This document shows positions 54,930-62,657 of a stretch of 64,000 bases of DNA, piece after piece. Origin of the DNA: Nocardia xishanensis NBRC 101358 (GTDB lineage Bacteria > Actinomycetota > Actinomycetes > Mycobacteriales > Mycobacteriaceae). Numbering within the stretch: the first letter of the stretch is position 1; each line of letters starts with the position of its first letter. Location: NCBI RefSeq assembly GCF_001613365.1, contig NZ_BDCF01000008.1, positions 269,907-333,906 on the forward strand, in the 5' to 3' direction. The notes beneath the pieces were generated by a model. That model did no database searches and was not told where the DNA came from. It saw only the letters and a program-made list of their open reading frames with translations. The translations under genes were made by a program, and so were the position numbers.

Positions 54930-55289
54930 TTATCCCGGCCGCGAGCCGAGATAGTGCCCGAGCACGCCGTCGACGGTCAGATCCTCTGAGGCAACCGACC
55001 AGGCGGCGCTCGGTGTGTTCGCCGAGCGCCGGTGCCGGCGTCACCGCCCACGCGTCGCCGTCGGGCACCGGTCCCGCGACGACGCGCACGTGGTTGACGC
55101 GGCTCGCGCACTTGTCCCACAAGCGCAGTGCGGGCTCCGAAGACACTCCGGTGTCCTTGGCTCGTGCGTCGAAGCGCACCACTTGGGTGCCGCGCCCCGA
55201 TCGGTTTCGAACTTCATGCTGTCGGCCATGGCGAGCACCACCGTCACGATGAGCAACCCGCCCGCGCCGAGCAGCAGCATCCGCCGCAT
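54930..55289 (-). pseudogene. Small membrane-anchored secreted protein gene with two compensating frameshifts
   Basis: From ATG 55289 the frame encodes a membrane start (LLLGAGGLLIVTVVLAMADS) followed by MKFETDRGAAP, then loses coding sense. A second frame on the same strand continues with RFDARAKDTGVSSEPALRLW and CASRVNHVRVVAGPVP, up to ERRLVGC, and the original frame resumes with EDLTVDGVLGHYLGSRPG and TAA at 54930. One base is missing near 55185-55200 and one extra is present near 54990. Total length stays a multiple of three. Either the gene is decayed or there are two sequencing errors. The protein is unrecognised. Confidence 0.65.
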
Positions 55290-55351
55290 CGGATCACCGC
55301 CATGGCCGGACGAGTGGACGGTGCAGCAGGTGCAGCCGGTCCGCACTCGGA

Positions 55352-55549
55352 GTGAGGAAGCCGTTGGGCGGCAGCTGGAGTCGGTCCAGATTTCCACTTC
55401 CCTGGGTGATCGCCCGCGGTCGGGCGGTGCAGTCGAGTACGACGGTCACCGTCGCGGCGGCGGACGTCTACGCGGTGACCGGCGAGTCGGAGACGCTGTG
55501 CGCCACCGCGCTGGTGACGATGCGGAACATCGACCTCAACAGGTCGTGA
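55352..55549 (+). pseudogene. 3' remnant of a PaaI-type thioesterase gene
   Basis: The last 40 codons before TGA 55549 read RGRAVQSSTTVTVAAADVYA, then VTGESETLCATALVTMRNID, which matches the usual C-terminal strands of PaaI-like hotdog thioesterases. The upstream part does not continue the fold in the same frame and no start with a ribosome-binding site exists, so only the 3' end seems to survive. The neighbouring frameshifted gene supports local decay. Confidence 0.5.
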
Positions 55550-55612
55550 AACTTCGCGGCGCACGAGCCGATCTCGACGGTCGCTCCTGCTCCCGAATGG
55601 GGGCGGGCTCGC

Positions 55613-56110
55613 TCACACCTGGGCGAGCCACGACAGGAAGAGGAAAGCACCGCCGAGGGCGACGACGATCGCCACCGGAATCGGCCACGCAGGCCCGGTG
55701 CGTTCGAAGAGCCTGCGTATGAGCCGCAATTGCAGTGCGCCGAGCCCGGCGAGCGCCGCCAGCCAGACCGGAAGCAGCCCGACGCCGAGCGCCGCGTGCA
55801 CGGCCCACGCCCCGGCCAATGTCGGCCCGCCCCAGGAATTCTCGTAGTCGTTCGCCGCGACCAGCGGGTACGCGACCCCGCGGACGAAACCGAGACCCGC
55901 AAGGAAGGCGAGGAACCAGGCCAACAGGCCGACGCCCGCGCTCAGAATCGAATGCGCGACGACCCGGAGCGGTGTGATCCCACGCCGCCGGATCGGTTCA
56001 CGCAGCCACCGGCGTGGCACGCGCATCCGGGCGGCGGCCCGCGCGCCGGCGAGCGGCAGCGCGGCCAGCGCGTACCCGGCCCAGCGGGCGAGCGAGCGAA
56101 CCGACTTCAT
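55613..56110 (-). CDS. Hypothetical membrane protein
   Basis: 165 residues with about four hydrophobic segments (roughly 9-24, 52-82, 101-125 and 142-163) and a basic N-terminal region (RAAARMRVPRRWLREPIRRR). No family is recognised. ATG 56110 is the first start after which the hydrophobic pattern begins; the frame is open further upstream because of GC content. The 182 bases between it and the NUDIX gene hold nothing recognised. Confidence 0.6.
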   Translation of the reverse strand: MKSVRSLARWAGYALAALPLAGARAAARMRVPRRWLREPIRRRGITPLRVVAHSILSAGVGLLAWFLAFLAGLGFVRGVAYPLVAANDYENSWGGPTLAGAWAVHAALGVGLLPVWLAALAGLGALQLRLIRRLFERTGPAWPIPVAIVVALGGAFLFLSWLAQV

Positions 56111-56292
56111 CCTGGGACCGTATCGCGGGGCGCGCCCCGGCGCGCGGTTGCGCCCACGAGTCCTTCGCCGCGCCGCCGATCGCGCTCGCACGGCTCGTGC
56201 GCGTCGCACCGGCCTGCGACGGCGACGAGCGCGCGGACCGCGTCGGCTGTCTCGCGCCGGAAGTTCCGCAGCCAGGGAGAGACCCCGGGGCG

Positions 56293-56709
56293 TCAGTGCA
56301 GCACGCCCGCCGCCGCGAGATCGTCGAAGAGCAACTGGTCGACCGGCGGCACCAGCGCCCGGTCGGCGTACCCGAACCAGGCCACTTCGTCGATCTCGCT
56401 GCTGGCGGTGAGCGTGCCGCGATAGTCGGCGGTGTAGCAGCTCATGCGCACGGTGACGCCGTCGTCCGGTCCGTGCACCGCCGCCTCGTACGTCCCCACA
56501 TGGCGGGCGGTCTCGGGAATCAGCGCGACGGTGAGCTCTTCCTCGATCTCGCGCAGCAGCGTTTCCAAGTCCGTCTCCGCGCCTTCCCGCTTGCCGCCGG
56601 GAATGTAGAAGATGTCCTTGCCGCGGGGGCGCGCGCACAGGATGCGACCGTCCTCGACGCGCACCCACGCGACCGTATCGATGACCGTCTCCACTCGCGC
56701 GTCCGTCAC
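56293..56709 (-). CDS. NUDIX hydrolase
   Basis: 138 residues. The Nudix box GGKREGAETDLETLLREIEE (about residues 38-57) continues with EL and fits GX5EX7REUXEEXGU except for the last Gly, where TV follows. It should hydrolyse a nucleoside diphosphate linked to another moiety, in the manner of MutT-like housekeeping enzymes. Ten bases separate it from the end of the HxlR gene on the same strand. Confidence 0.9.
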   Translation of the reverse strand: MTDARVETVIDTVAWVRVEDGRILCARPRGKDIFYIPGGKREGAETDLETLLREIEEELTVALIPETARHVGTYEAAVHGPDDGVTVRMSCYTADYRGTLTASSEIDEVAWFGYADRALVPPVDQLLFDDLAAAGVLH

Positions 56710-56718
56710 GCGGGCAGC

Positions 56719-57228
56719 CTATCGCGGCGGCACGATGCGGGCCGCGTCCGCCGCGAGCGCGGCCGGGATCAGCGTCTTGTCGCGGGCGCCGGGTCCGTAC
56801 ACCGGTCGCAGTTCGCGAACATGGACGTGCTCACCGCACTCCGAGCACACCGGTTCGATCGTCGTCCGGTGGCCGCAGGTGGTGTGCACCGACTCCACCG
56901 GCGGACCGTCCGGCGCGGCCCACTCGTCGCCCCACTGCCGCATCGCGGTGACTACCAGCCACAGCGAACGCCCCTTCGGCGTGAGCCGGTAGTCGTGTCT
57001 CGGCGGATTCTCTTGATACGGAACCTTTTCCAGTATCTCGTTGGCCACCAGGTGCTCCAGGCGCTGGGTCAGCACGTTGCGGGCGATGCCGAGCCGGGCG
57101 CGGAAGTCGTCGAAGCGGGTGACGCCGAAGAGTGCGTCACGCACGATCAGCAGCGTCCACCATTCCCCGACCACCTCCAGGCACTGGGCCAGGGAGCAGT
57201 TCATGTCCTCGAAGCTCGTCCTGCGCAT
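56719..57228 (-). CDS. HxlR-family transcriptional regulator
   Basis: 169 residues. The HxlR winged helix is clear: NCSLAQCLEVVGEWWTLLIV (about 9-28), FDDFRARLGIARNVLTQRLE and a wing with YRLTPKGRSLW. The C-terminal part holds four cysteines as CGH and CSEC, a small zinc-ribbon-like extension. An N-terminal Cys in MNCS could be a redox sensor as in many HxlR proteins. ATG 57228 lies close to an inverted repeat that reaches the start of the divergent thioesterase, its likely target. Confidence 0.9.
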   Translation of the reverse strand: MRRTSFEDMNCSLAQCLEVVGEWWTLLIVRDALFGVTRFDDFRARLGIARNVLTQRLEHLVANEILEKVPYQENPPRHDYRLTPKGRSLWLVVTAMRQWGDEWAAPDGPPVESVHTTCGHRTTIEPVCSECGEHVHVRELRPVYGPGARDKTLIPAALAADAARIVPPR

Positions 57229-57245
57229 GCTAGTCAGCCTAGTCG

Positions 57246-57292
57246 GTTGCTTCAAAGAACTCACTACCCTAGTGTGCATTTTATGAAGCAAC
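57246..57292. promoter_or_regulatory. Operator between HxlR regulator and thioesterase
   Basis: GTTGCTTCA and TGAAGCAAC are perfect complements 29 bases apart; the right arm covers the start codon region of the thioesterase. Inside them, CACTA, CCC, TAGTG (57262-57274) is a second small palindrome. Both fit binding of dimeric HxlR. Confidence 0.65.
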
Positions 57293-58089
57293 TCACTCAA
57301 CAGTCGCTGGGCGACGTGTTCGCGCTCGGCGCGACCGGCCCCGGGACCTGGCATGCGCAAGTGGATCGGACGTGGCGCGGCTGGACCGGTCCGCACGGCG
57401 GCGTGCTCGCCGGGCTGCTCGTCGAGGTGGCGCGGCGCGCGGCGGGTGACGACCTGCCGGTGCGCGCCGTGGACCTGCGGTTCCTCGGCCGACCCGTCGA
57501 CGGCGCGTTCACTTTCTCGGCCACCGCGCAGCCGGTCGGGCGCAGCACCGCGATCGTCGACGTGGTCGCGCGCCAGGAATCGGGACCGGTCGCGGCCGCG
57601 TCGATCATGCTCGGCCGGACCGCGCCGAGCTCGGTGCCGGACCGCGCCGAACGGCCCGCCCCCGAGGTGGCCACGGCCGATGCCTGCGCGGCCTTCCGGA
57701 TGCCGCCCGAGATCGTCCCCGCCGCAGCGCATTTCGATATCCGCCCCGCAGCGGGCCCGTTGCCGTTGACCGCGGCCGCGCAGGCCTGGATGTGCGCGTG
57801 GATCGCCCTCGACCCGCCGATGGACACGGACGCGGCCACGCTCGCGATCCTGGCCGACGCGCTGCCGCCGGGCATCTTTCCCACTCTCTCCGCTCCGGTC
57901 GCGGTCCCGACGGTCGGGTTCTCGATGTACGTGCACACCGACTTCACCGAGCCCGCCTCCCAGCGGGTGCTCGCGCGCGTCGCCAACACCGGCACCGGCG
58001 GGGGCTGGTCGGTGGACGACGTCGATATCTGGGACGAGTCGGGGCGGCTGCTCGTCTCGGCCCGTCAGAACCGCCGAGTGCTCGGCTGA
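57283..58089 (+). CDS. Acyl-CoA thioesterase, double hotdog fold
   Basis: 268 residues. The first hotdog unit shows the segment GPHGGVLAGLLVEVARRAAG (about 35-54) and VRAVDLRFLGRPVDG, the second has FSMYVHTDF and WSVDDVDIWDESGRLLVSAR. This is the TesB-like thioesterase family that hydrolyses acyl-CoA. ATG 57283 is within the right operator arm, and no ribosome-binding site is seen, so the transcript may be leaderless. It is followed by the MFS exporter after 14 bases, so the two are co-transcribed and jointly controlled by HxlR. Confidence 0.82.
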   Translation: MKQLTQQSLGDVFALGATGPGTWHAQVDRTWRGWTGPHGGVLAGLLVEVARRAAGDDLPVRAVDLRFLGRPVDGAFTFSATAQPVGRSTAIVDVVARQESGPVAAASIMLGRTAPSSVPDRAERPAPEVATADACAAFRMPPEIVPAAAHFDIRPAAGPLPLTAAAQAWMCAWIALDPPMDTDAATLAILADALPPGIFPTLSAPVAVPTVGFSMYVHTDFTEPASQRVLARVANTGTGGGWSVDDVDIWDESGRLLVSARQNRRVLG

Positions 58090-58103
58090 ATCGGGAGACG
58101 CTC

Positions 58104-59534
58104 ATGAATACTCTTGCCCCCGAGGCAGATCGGTCCGCGCCGGATTCGCGACTCGTGCTCGCGATAGTGTCGGTCGGCGTCCTGCTGTCGAGCCTCGACC
58201 TGTTCATCGTCAACGTGGCGCTGCCGGACATGGCGCGCGATTTCGGCAACGCCGAGCTGGCGGGCCTTTCCTGGGTGCTGAACGCCTACGCCATCGTGTT
58301 CGCGGCGCTGCTGGTGCCCGCCGGTCGGCTCGGTGACCGCGGCAGCAACCGCACCACCTTCCTGCTCGGGCTCGCGGTGTTCGTGCTCGGCTCCGCGCTG
58401 TGCGCGGCCGCGTGGAACGTCGCCGCGCTGGTGCTGTTCCGCGTGCTCCAGGCGGTCGGCGGCGCCATGCTCACACCGTCGTCGCTCGGGCTCGTCCTGG
58501 CCGCGACGCCGCCCGAGCGGCGCGCCACGGCGGTCCGGCTGTGGGTCGCGTTCGGCGGTCTCGGTGCGGCGCTCGGGCCGGTCATCGGCGGTCTGCTCGT
58601 CGAAATCGACTGGCGCTGGGTATTTCTGGTGAACGTGCCGATCGGCCTCGGCGCCGTCGTCGTCGGTCTGCGCAAGCTGCCCGACCCACGCGGTGACGGC
58701 GGCGCGCTGCCGGATCTGTTCGGCGCGGTCGCGCTGGTCGGGGCGATCGCCTCGCTCGTGCTCGGCCTGGTGAAGGGCGAGGACTGGGGCTGGACATCGC
58801 CGCAGACGCTCGGCGCCTTCGCGGCCGCGGTGGTGTTCGGTATCGCGTTCGTGATCTCCTCGGCGCGTCACCACAGTCCGGTCGTCGATCCCGGCTTGCT
58901 GCGCGCCCCGAATTTCGCACCGATGGCGGCGAATTCGGTGCTGTTCCAAGTGGCGTTCGCGGGCATGCTGCTGTCGGTGGTGCTGTGGGCGCAGAACGTC
59001 TGGGGGTGGTCGGCCTTGCGCACCGGGCTCGCCATCGCGCCAGGGCCGCTGGTGGTGCCGATCGTCGCCATCCTGGCGGGACGGTTGATCGGACGCGTCG
59101 GCGCGGGACCCGTGATCGCCGCGGGCGGTGTCGCGTTCGCGGCGGGCATGGCGTGGTGGGCGCGCGCGATCGAGCTCGCACCGGACTATCTCGCGGGACT
59201 GCTGCCCGGCATGGTCGTCAGCGGTCTCGGCGTCGGCCTGACGCTGCCGACCGCGTTCGCCGCGGGCACCAGCGGCCTGCCGCCGCAACGATTCGCCACC
59301 GGATCGGCCGTGCTGAGCATGGCGCGGCAGATCGGTTTGGCCGTCGGCGTCGCGGTGCTTGTCGCGGTGCTCGGCTCCCCCACCGATCCGCTCGCTCTCC
59401 TGGATGCCTTCCGGCACGCGTGGTACGTCGTGGCCGCTGTCGCGGTCGCCGCAGGCGTCGTCGGGCTCGGCGCGCGGATGCCGCGCCCCGCCGTGCAGAC
59501 GGCGCCCGAAACGCCTGCGGCGGCACGCACATAG
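58104..59534 (+). CDS. DHA2-type MFS exporter
   Basis: 476 residues with about 14 hydrophobic segments. The start has LLSSLDLFIVNVALPDMARD (motif D1 region), then AALLVPAGRLGDRGSNR (motif A variant) and FRVLQAVGGAMLTPSS, which is the usual EmrB/QacA layout for drug/proton antiport. Specificity is unknown. GGGAGAC precedes the ATG. It is the second gene of the HxlR-controlled operon and ends at a perfect hairpin. Confidence 0.9.
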   Translation: MNTLAPEADRSAPDSRLVLAIVSVGVLLSSLDLFIVNVALPDMARDFGNAELAGLSWVLNAYAIVFAALLVPAGRLGDRGSNRTTFLLGLAVFVLGSALCAAAWNVAALVLFRVLQAVGGAMLTPSSLGLVLAATPPERRATAVRLWVAFGGLGAALGPVIGGLLVEIDWRWVFLVNVPIGLGAVVVGLRKLPDPRGDGGALPDLFGAVALVGAIASLVLGLVKGEDWGWTSPQTLGAFAAAVVFGIAFVISSARHHSPVVDPGLLRAPNFAPMAANSVLFQVAFAGMLLSVVLWAQNVWGWSALRTGLAIAPGPLVVPIVAILAGRLIGRVGAGPVIAAGGVAFAAGMAWWARAIELAPDYLAGLLPGMVVSGLGVGLTLPTAFAAGTSGLPPQRFATGSAVLSMARQIGLAVGVAVLVAVLGSPTDPLALLDAFRHAWYVVAAVAVAAGVVGLGARMPRPAVQTAPETPAAART

Positions 59535-59539
59535 CGGCG

Positions 59540-59579
59540 GTTGCTGCCCGGCATTGCCGAAACGATGCCGGGCAGCAAC
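59540..59579. terminator. Hairpin with perfect 15-bp stem between convergent operons
   Basis: GTTGCTGCCCGGCAT, a ten-base loop and its exact complement separate the MFS and ABC permease genes. On the plus strand it is followed by GGTTTTC, a short T run. Confidence 0.78.
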
Positions 59580-59584
59580 GGTTT

Positions 59585-60403
59585 TCAGCGACTCAACCGC
59601 TGGAAGCGATGTACCGCGAGCGGCAGGAAGATCGCGGTCACCACCAGCGGCCACACCACCGCCATCAACACCGCGTGCTGCTCGATCCACGAATCCCCGC
59701 TGCCCACCGGCGTTCCGAACAGTTCGCGGCTGGCGGCCACGGTCGAGGAGATGGGGTTCCACGCCGCGATATGTCCGAGCCAGCTCGGCATGAGCTGCGG
59801 GGCGACGAAGATGCTGGAGATCATCGTCAACGGGAACGCGACGGCGAACAGCCCGCCCGCCGCCTCGGGGTTCGGCACCAGCAGCCCGAGCCACACACCG
59901 ACCCAGATCAGTGCGAACCGCAGCCACAGCAGCAGCGCGAAGGACGCCGCCGCACCGAGGATGCCGCCGTCCGGCCGCCAGCCGATCGCGTACGCGGTGA
60001 TCATCAGGATGGTCAGCTCAGCGCACGCCACGATCAGATCGGTCACCCCCCGCCCGGACACCACCGCCGACGGCGCCATCGGCATGGAACGGAATCGGTC
60101 GATGACGCCCTTGGTGGCGTCGTAGACGACGAGCGTCGCGGTGTTGACGAAACCGAACGCCATCGTCATCGCGAACATGCCCGGCATGAGGAAGTCACGG
60201 TAGTCGCCGCCGCCGGGCACCGTCATGGCGCTGCCGAACACGTAGCCGTAGAGCAGCACCGACAGGATTGGGAAGCCGAGCTGCCAGGCGATGTTCACCG
60301 GCTGGCGCTGATAGTGAGTCAGCCCGCGCCGCACCACATTCCAGCAGTCGGCCAGCGCCCAATACGCCCGGGAACGGTTACGCACGAGATCGATGGTGCC
60401 CAT
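59585..60403 (-). CDS. ABC-2-type permease (DrrB-like)
   Basis: 272 residues with about six hydrophobic segments. The family region [20 protein letters not shown] with [16 protein letters not shown] (about 84-120) and [14 protein letters not shown] near the C-terminus match DrrB-type drug-export permeases. It overlaps the ATPase gene as TGATG, so they are translated together and form an ABC-2 exporter. The operon is divergent from a TetR gene with a strong operator, suggesting inducible efflux. Confidence 0.88.
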   Translation of the reverse strand: MGTIDLVRNRSRAYWALADCWNVVRRGLTHYQRQPVNIAWQLGFPILSVLLYGYVFGSAMTVPGGGDYRDFLMPGMFAMTMAFGFVNTATLVVYDATKGVIDRFRSMPMAPSAVVSGRGVTDLIVACAELTILMITAYAIGWRPDGGILGAAASFALLLWLRFALIWVGVWLGLLVPNPEAAGGLFAVAFPLTMISSIFVAPQLMPSWLGHIAAWNPISSTVAASRELFGTPVGSGDSWIEQHAVLMAVVWPLVVTAIFLPLAVHRFQRLSR

Positions 60404-61362
60404 CAGGCGGCCTCCTCGGCGATGGTCCGGTGCCCGGTCAGTTGCAGGAACACGTCGTCGAGGCTCGGGCGGCGCAGCCCGATGTCCTCGACCGCGATGC
60501 CCTCGTCCTGGAGGGTGCGGGCCACCTCGGTGAGCGCGGCGACGCGGTCGGTCACCGGCGCGTGCACCCGGCGCTCGGCGTCGTCGGTGTCCGGCTCGCC
60601 GGTGCAGACCCGGGCGACCACCTTGGCCACCAGCGGCAGGTCGGCCGTCTCCGCGGCGACCACCTCGATCAGGTCGCCGCCCACGGTGTTCTTCAGGCCG
60701 TCCGGGGTGTCGTCGGCGATCGCGCGCCCCTGGTCGATGACGGTGATCCGGGAGGCGAGCCGGTCCGCCTCTTCGAGGTACTGCGTGGTGAGCAGCACGG
60801 TGGTGCCGTCGGCGACCAACGCGCGCACCGATTCCCACACCTCGCCGCGGCTGCGCGGATCGAGTCCCGTGGTCGGCTCGTCCAGGAAGAGCACGTCCGG
60901 CGCGAGGATCATCGAGGCGGCCAGATCGAGTCGCCGCCGCATGCCGCCGCTGTACTTGCCGACGCCGCGATCGGCGGCGTCGATCAGGTCGAAGCGTGCC
61001 AGCAGTTCGTTCGCCCGCTGCTTGGCCCGGCGTCCGCCCAAATGGAAAAGCCTGCCGAACATCTCGAGGTTCTGCCGCCCGGTGAGCACCTCGTCGACCG
61101 CCGCGTACTGCCCCGTCAGTCCGATGCGCGCCCTGACCTGCCTGGCCTGCCGCACCACGTCGAGCCCGGCCACCGTCGCGTGCCCGCTGTCGAGGCGGAT
61201 GAGGGTGGACAGGATGCGCACCGCCGTCGTCTTCCCCGCCCCGTTCGGTCCGAGCAGGCCGTGCACCGTGCCGCGTCGCACGGTGAGGTCGAAACCGTCG
61301 AGCGCGTTCTTGTCCCCGTATCTCTTGCGCAAGCCCTCGGCCCGCACCGCGTAGTCGTTCAC
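60403..61362 (-). CDS. ABC exporter ATPase (DrrA-like)
   Basis: 319 residues. Walker [10 protein letters not shown] (about 38-46), signature YSGGMRRR (about 139), Walker [13 protein letters not shown] (about 157-168) and the switch His replaced by the glutamine in [14 protein letters not shown], as is typical of DrrA-type proteins. The C-terminal 100 residues form the DrrA accessory region ending [18 protein letters not shown] 61362 has GGGAGG five bases upstream. It is a 320-residue protein like daunorubicin-resistance DrrA; the drug is unknown. Confidence 0.92.
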   Translation of the reverse strand: MNDYAVRAEGLRKRYGDKNALDGFDLTVRRGTVHGLLGPNGAGKTTAVRILSTLIRLDSGHATVAGLDVVRQARQVRARIGLTGQYAAVDEVLTGRQNLEMFGRLFHLGGRRAKQRANELLARFDLIDAADRGVGKYSGGMRRRLDLAASMILAPDVLFLDEPTTGLDPRSRGEVWESVRALVADGTTVLLTTQYLEEADRLASRITVIDQGRAIADDTPDGLKNTVGGDLIEVVAAETADLPLVAKVVARVCTGEPDTDDAERRVHAPVTDRVAALTEVARTLQDEGIAVEDIGLRRPSLDDVFLQLTGHRTIAEEAA

Positions 61363-61384
61363 CGAATCCTCCCTGCCGAACCTT

Positions 61385-61428
61385 AACTGGGTACGTTGTA
61401 CCCGGTTTAGAGTACAACGTACCCAGTT
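61385..61428. promoter_or_regulatory. Perfect 17-bp inverted-repeat operator of the ABC exporter
   Basis: AACTGGGTACGTTGTAC, a ten-base spacer and the exact complement fill the gap between the ABC ATPase start (61362) and the TetR start (61455). Inside the left arm GGGTAC, GTT, GTACCC is itself a palindrome, so two TetR dimers could bind side by side. Confidence 0.88.
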
Positions 61429-61454
61429 TTTCGCCAAGCGTTTAATCTGAAGCC

Positions 61455-62204
61455 ATGACGTCCACGGAGACCAGCGGCAGCGGCGACCTCGCGCGCACAC
61501 TCGATCTGCTCTGGGACACCGGTCATCGACCGAGCCGGGGGCCGAAACCCACACTCACACTCGATCGGATCGTCGAGGCCGCGGTGCGGGTGGCCGACAC
61601 CGAGGGCTTGGCCGCGGTCACCATGCGACGCGTCGCCACCGAACTGGGCACCGGGACGATGTCGCTCTACCGCTACCTGCCCGGCAAGGCCGAACTGCTC
61701 GATCTCATGCTCGACCGGGTACAGCAACCTCCCGAGGGGGAGCTCGCGCCCGAGGGCTGGCGCGAAGCGCTCCGCGGGTACGCGTACGAATCGCTCGAAA
61801 TGTATCGCCGCCATCCCTGGCTGCTCGAGGTCAACCAGACCCGGCCCGTCCTCGGGCCCGGCGCGCTGGCCGGCATGGAACACCTTCTCACGCGGATCGA
61901 ATCGATGGGGCTCGCGGATCCGGAGATGATCGCGGTCCTCGTGATGATCTCCGGCTACGTCGCCGGCGTCGCCCGCACCCGGGTGTTCGCCGAGGAAGCC
62001 GAGCGCACGACGGGCATGACCGACGCCGAATTCTGGAAGGCGCAGGAACCGGCACTCGAGAAGGCCCTCGCCACCGGCCGCTACCCCGCGGTCGCCGCCC
62101 TCTCGGAGGAGGCGTTCGACACGTCCTTCGACCACTTCGACTTCGGTCTGCAACGCATCCTCGACGGGCTGGAGGTTTTCGTCGCGAAGCGGACGGGAGA
62201 TTGA
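61455..62204 (+). CDS. TetR/AcrR-family regulator of the ABC exporter
   Basis: 249 residues. The TetR DNA-binding domain is at about 35-85 (TLDRIVEAAVRVADTEGLAA, then LGTGTMSLYRYLPGKAELLD), preceded by about 30 flexible residues, and the C-terminal part matches the tetracycline-repressor-like (TetR_C_1) domain. The length and layout match regulators next to DrrAB-type exporters. No ribosome-binding site is clear, so a leaderless transcript is possible. It is the obvious binder of the inverted repeat at 61385-61428. Confidence 0.9.
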   Translation: MTSTETSGSGDLARTLDLLWDTGHRPSRGPKPTLTLDRIVEAAVRVADTEGLAAVTMRRVATELGTGTMSLYRYLPGKAELLDLMLDRVQQPPEGELAPEGWREALRGYAYESLEMYRRHPWLLEVNQTRPVLGPGALAGMEHLLTRIESMGLADPEMIAVLVMISGYVAGVARTRVFAEEAERTTGMTDAEFWKAQEPALEKALATGRYPAVAALSEEAFDTSFDHFDFGLQRILDGLEVFVAKRTGD

Positions 62205-62290
62205 CCCACGCGCGGTGTCCACCCACTGACGGCACCGTGCCGCGTCGGGAGTCCTGCCAGGCCGCTCACCGGGCTCGCTACCGCGACCGA

Positions 62291-62313
62291 CCGCAATGCG
62301 AAATTCATTGCGG
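62291..62313. terminator. Hairpin near the end of the broken sigma gene
   Basis: CCGCAATG, seven bases, CATTGCGG form a perfect 8-bp inverted repeat seven bases beyond the fragment's stop codon. It could terminate the minus-strand transcript, or be a leftover operator. Confidence 0.4.
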
Positions 62314-62319
62314 CCACGG

Positions 62320-62610
62320 CTAGTGAACTCGCGCAACGGCATTCGGAGCAGGTCGGCCGCCGCGTTGTACCCGGCGACCTTGCCCATCGGCGTGGCGCGC
62401 CGACAGGCCTGCATGACGGACAAGGTCACCAGCCAGGCCCCGTAGATCCCGCACCTCGGACGAATCGGCGGTGACAGCCCGCAACCACACGTCCTGCGCC
62501 ACGTCTTCGGCCTCGGTGACGGTTCCGAGGATTCGGTAAGCCGCTCCGAAAACGGCGGGTTGATGCGATGCCCACTCGGCGTCCGTCGGTCGCGTCGGCT
62601 CCCCTCTCAT
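62320..62610 (-). pseudogene. Truncated SigJ-like (ECF41-type) sigma factor
   Basis: From ATG 62610, with AGGAG upstream, the frame encodes a typical sigma region 2 start: EWASHQPAVFGAAYRILGTV and EAEDVAQDVWLRAVTADSSE, then VRDLRG. At that point the expected AWLVT continuation is present in the next frame, so one extra base is present near 62455. After that the sequence no longer resembles sigma region 4 or the SnoaL-like domain, and the original frame stops at 62320. An intact SigJ has about 290 residues; only about 55 are kept. The gene is therefore broken twice, by frameshift and truncation. It follows the winged-helix gene on the same strand. Confidence 0.7.
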
Positions 62611-62657
62611 GGCTCCTGACCCGCCTCGGAGAGCTACTTCTCGTATCGAACAGTCGA

